Source: Mucilaginibacter sp. JRF
GTDB lineage: Bacteria; Bacteroidota; Bacteroidia; Sphingobacteriales; Sphingobacteriaceae
Assembly: GCF_015223065.1 (NCBI RefSeq)
Contig: NZ_JADFBY010000011.1
Coordinates: 1-64,000, forward strand
Length of the DNA: 64,000 nucleotides
Direction: 5' to 3'
In this document: in pieces, positions 63,222 through 64,000 of the stretch
Layout: each line of letters opens with the position of its first letter
Position numbering within the stretch: position 1 is the first letter of the stretch
The notes under the pieces: model-generated
What the model saw: the letters and a program-made list of their open reading frames with translations, nothing else
What the model was told of the DNA's origin: nothing
Databases searched by the model: none
Program-made: the position numbers and the translations under genes

Positions 63222-64000
63222 TTATTGCTTACGGGCCAGGTAAACCGTGCCCTGTTCAATTTTAGCCTTTATTGGTACAATATCCTTTAATATACGCAGC
63301 GCGGTTTCAAGGTTCTCGTTCTCGAGCACACCGCTTATCTGCTCGTTACGCAGAGTAGCATCCTCAAATACAATACGTACATTATACTTACGCTCCATAG
63401 CCAGGGCTACATCGGCAAAGGCGGTGTTGGCGAATATTATCTTATTCTCTGTCCAGGCATTTTCGGGATAAACATTATCAACCGGCGCTGCCAGGGCAGC
63501 AACCTCGTATTTTATTTGAGGTTCTATCTTTTTATCATCCTTTGTAACATTGGCTACAGGCTTATTAATGGTCAGCTTTTCGTTAGGTGTTAGTATGATC
63601 TTCTTTTCCGGGTCGGCAGCTAACTCAACCTGTACCTTACCTTCAAGCAGGGTAGTTTCAATTTTATCATCATTACGGTAGGCCTTCAGGTTGAACACTG
63701 TACCCAGCACCTTAACCGTTATGCCCCCTGTATGTACAAAAAAGGGTTTCGCGGCATCCTTAGCTACTTCAAAAAAGCCTTCGCCATCAAGCTGAACCTC
63801 ACGGGTTGCGCCCTCAAAATTGGCAGGATACGTAAAATGACTCCCCGCGTTAAGTTTAACTTTGGTACCATCAGCCAAAACAACCTGTTTTGTTTTACCA
63901 TAAGGCACATCAATTTGTTGTGTTACGGCTAATTGGTTTTGCCGGCCTTTTAGATAATTGATATATAACATGTATGCCGCTACCGCAATGGCCAGCATAG
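63222..64000 (-). CDS. FecR-family anti-sigma factor (5' end cut by the window)
   Basis: At least 258 aa, truncated at the window edge. The visible part starts in the single membrane helix (LAIAVAAYMLYINYL), continues with the FecR domain (VPYGKTKQVVLADGTKVKLN, YPANFEGATREVQLDGEGFF, TVKVLGTVFNLKAY) and ends in the DUF4974 STN-like domain (IIFANTAFADVALAMERKYN, ISGVLENENLETALRILKDI). The cytoplasmic sigma-binding part lies beyond the edge, and an ECF sigma factor gene is expected further upstream. It passes the signal from the STN domain of the SusC encoded next. Confidence 0.9.
   Translation of the reverse strand, partial: MLAIAVAAYMLYINYLKGRQNQLAVTQQIDVPYGKTKQVVLADGTKVKLNAGSHFTYPANFEGATREVQLDGEGFFEVAKDAAKPFFVHTGGITVKVLGTVFNLKAYRNDDKIETTLLEGKVQVELAADPEKKIILTPNEKLTINKPVANVTKDDKKIEPQIKYEVAALAAPVDNVYPENAWTENKIIFANTAFADVALAMERKYNVRIVFEDATLRNEQISGVLENENLETALRILKDIVPIKAKIEQGTVYLARKQ

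Noticed and set aside
1..64000. CRISPR arrays, tRNA or rRNA genes, insertion sequences
   Set aside because: No regularly spaced repeats, no tRNA-like cloverleaf noticed, no transposase-like frame with terminal inverted repeats.

Overview
The window looks like a chromosome segment of a Sphingobacteriaceae-type Bacteroidetes (Mucilaginibacter/Pedobacter-like). The reasons are two SusC/SusD pairs, a FecR-coupled TonB receptor with an STN domain, GH92 and GH89 enzymes, an HmuY-type lipoprotein, promoters of the TTG-N18-21-TAnnTTTG type, and the near absence of Shine-Dalgarno sequences. I saw no transposase, integrase, capsid, terminase, rRNA, tRNA or CRISPR array.

Layout. (1) 1-480: three tandem minus-strand promoters firing out of the left edge. 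(2) 500-7990 (minus): a SusCD nutrient-uptake operon whose enzymes are two phosphoesterases instead of glycosidases, divergent from a TetR regulator (8126-8746) with an inverted-repeat operator between them. (3) 8811-11390 (minus): a four-gene cassette with a GH46/chitosanase-like muramidase-fold enzyme, a membrane protein, a small helical protein and a lipoprotein, which I read as a candidate cell-lysis/particle-release module. (4) 11646-12428 (plus): a LuxR-type regulator with its own good promoter. (5) 12421-37461 (minus): 20 genes with no gap above about 34 bp, encoding an extracellular contractile injection system (eCIS). In transcription order: a two-domain glycosyltransferase, a DXD glycosyltransferase, an FkbM methyltransferase, the Pvc16/DUF4255 cap protein, an unknown 350-aa protein, sheath, two tube proteins, a 53-aa DUF5908 protein, LysM baseplate protein, VgrG-like spike, an 85-aa unknown, gp25, baseplate J, an Afp12-like protein, a 964-aa protein in the fibre slot, tape measure, AAA+ ATPase, and two DUF4157 zincin-like putative effectors.

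(6) 37877-40006 (plus): two NHL-repeat lipoproteins divergent from the eCIS operon, with a perfect 15-bp-arm palindrome in the intergenic region. (7) 40190-44919 (plus): a heme/iron uptake locus with an HmuR-like receptor, an HmuY lipoprotein and an AraC regulator, with a 7-1-7 palindrome directly before the receptor start. (8) 45006-48637 (plus): single housekeeping-type genes (EEP nuclease fold, small protein, OmpA-like, bestrophin, a tiny membrane protein). (9) 49069-51287 (minus): a lipoprotein with a probable TIM-barrel glycosidase, and two cold-shock proteins, each with its own terminator. (10) 51477-64000 (minus): a polysaccharide utilisation locus, read FecR (cut by the window end), SusC with STN domain, SusD, GH89, a heparan-glucosaminide acetyltransferase-like membrane protein and GH92.

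The most interesting system is the eCIS region. The particle genes follow the Afp/PVC order almost exactly but have one sheath, no recognisable PAAR tip and no recognisable fibre. They are translationally coupled to a glycosyltransferase/methyltransferase module and end in two tandem-zincin effectors, with a possible lysis cassette and LuxR regulator next door. All functional calls are from sequence reading and family knowledge; no database search was run.
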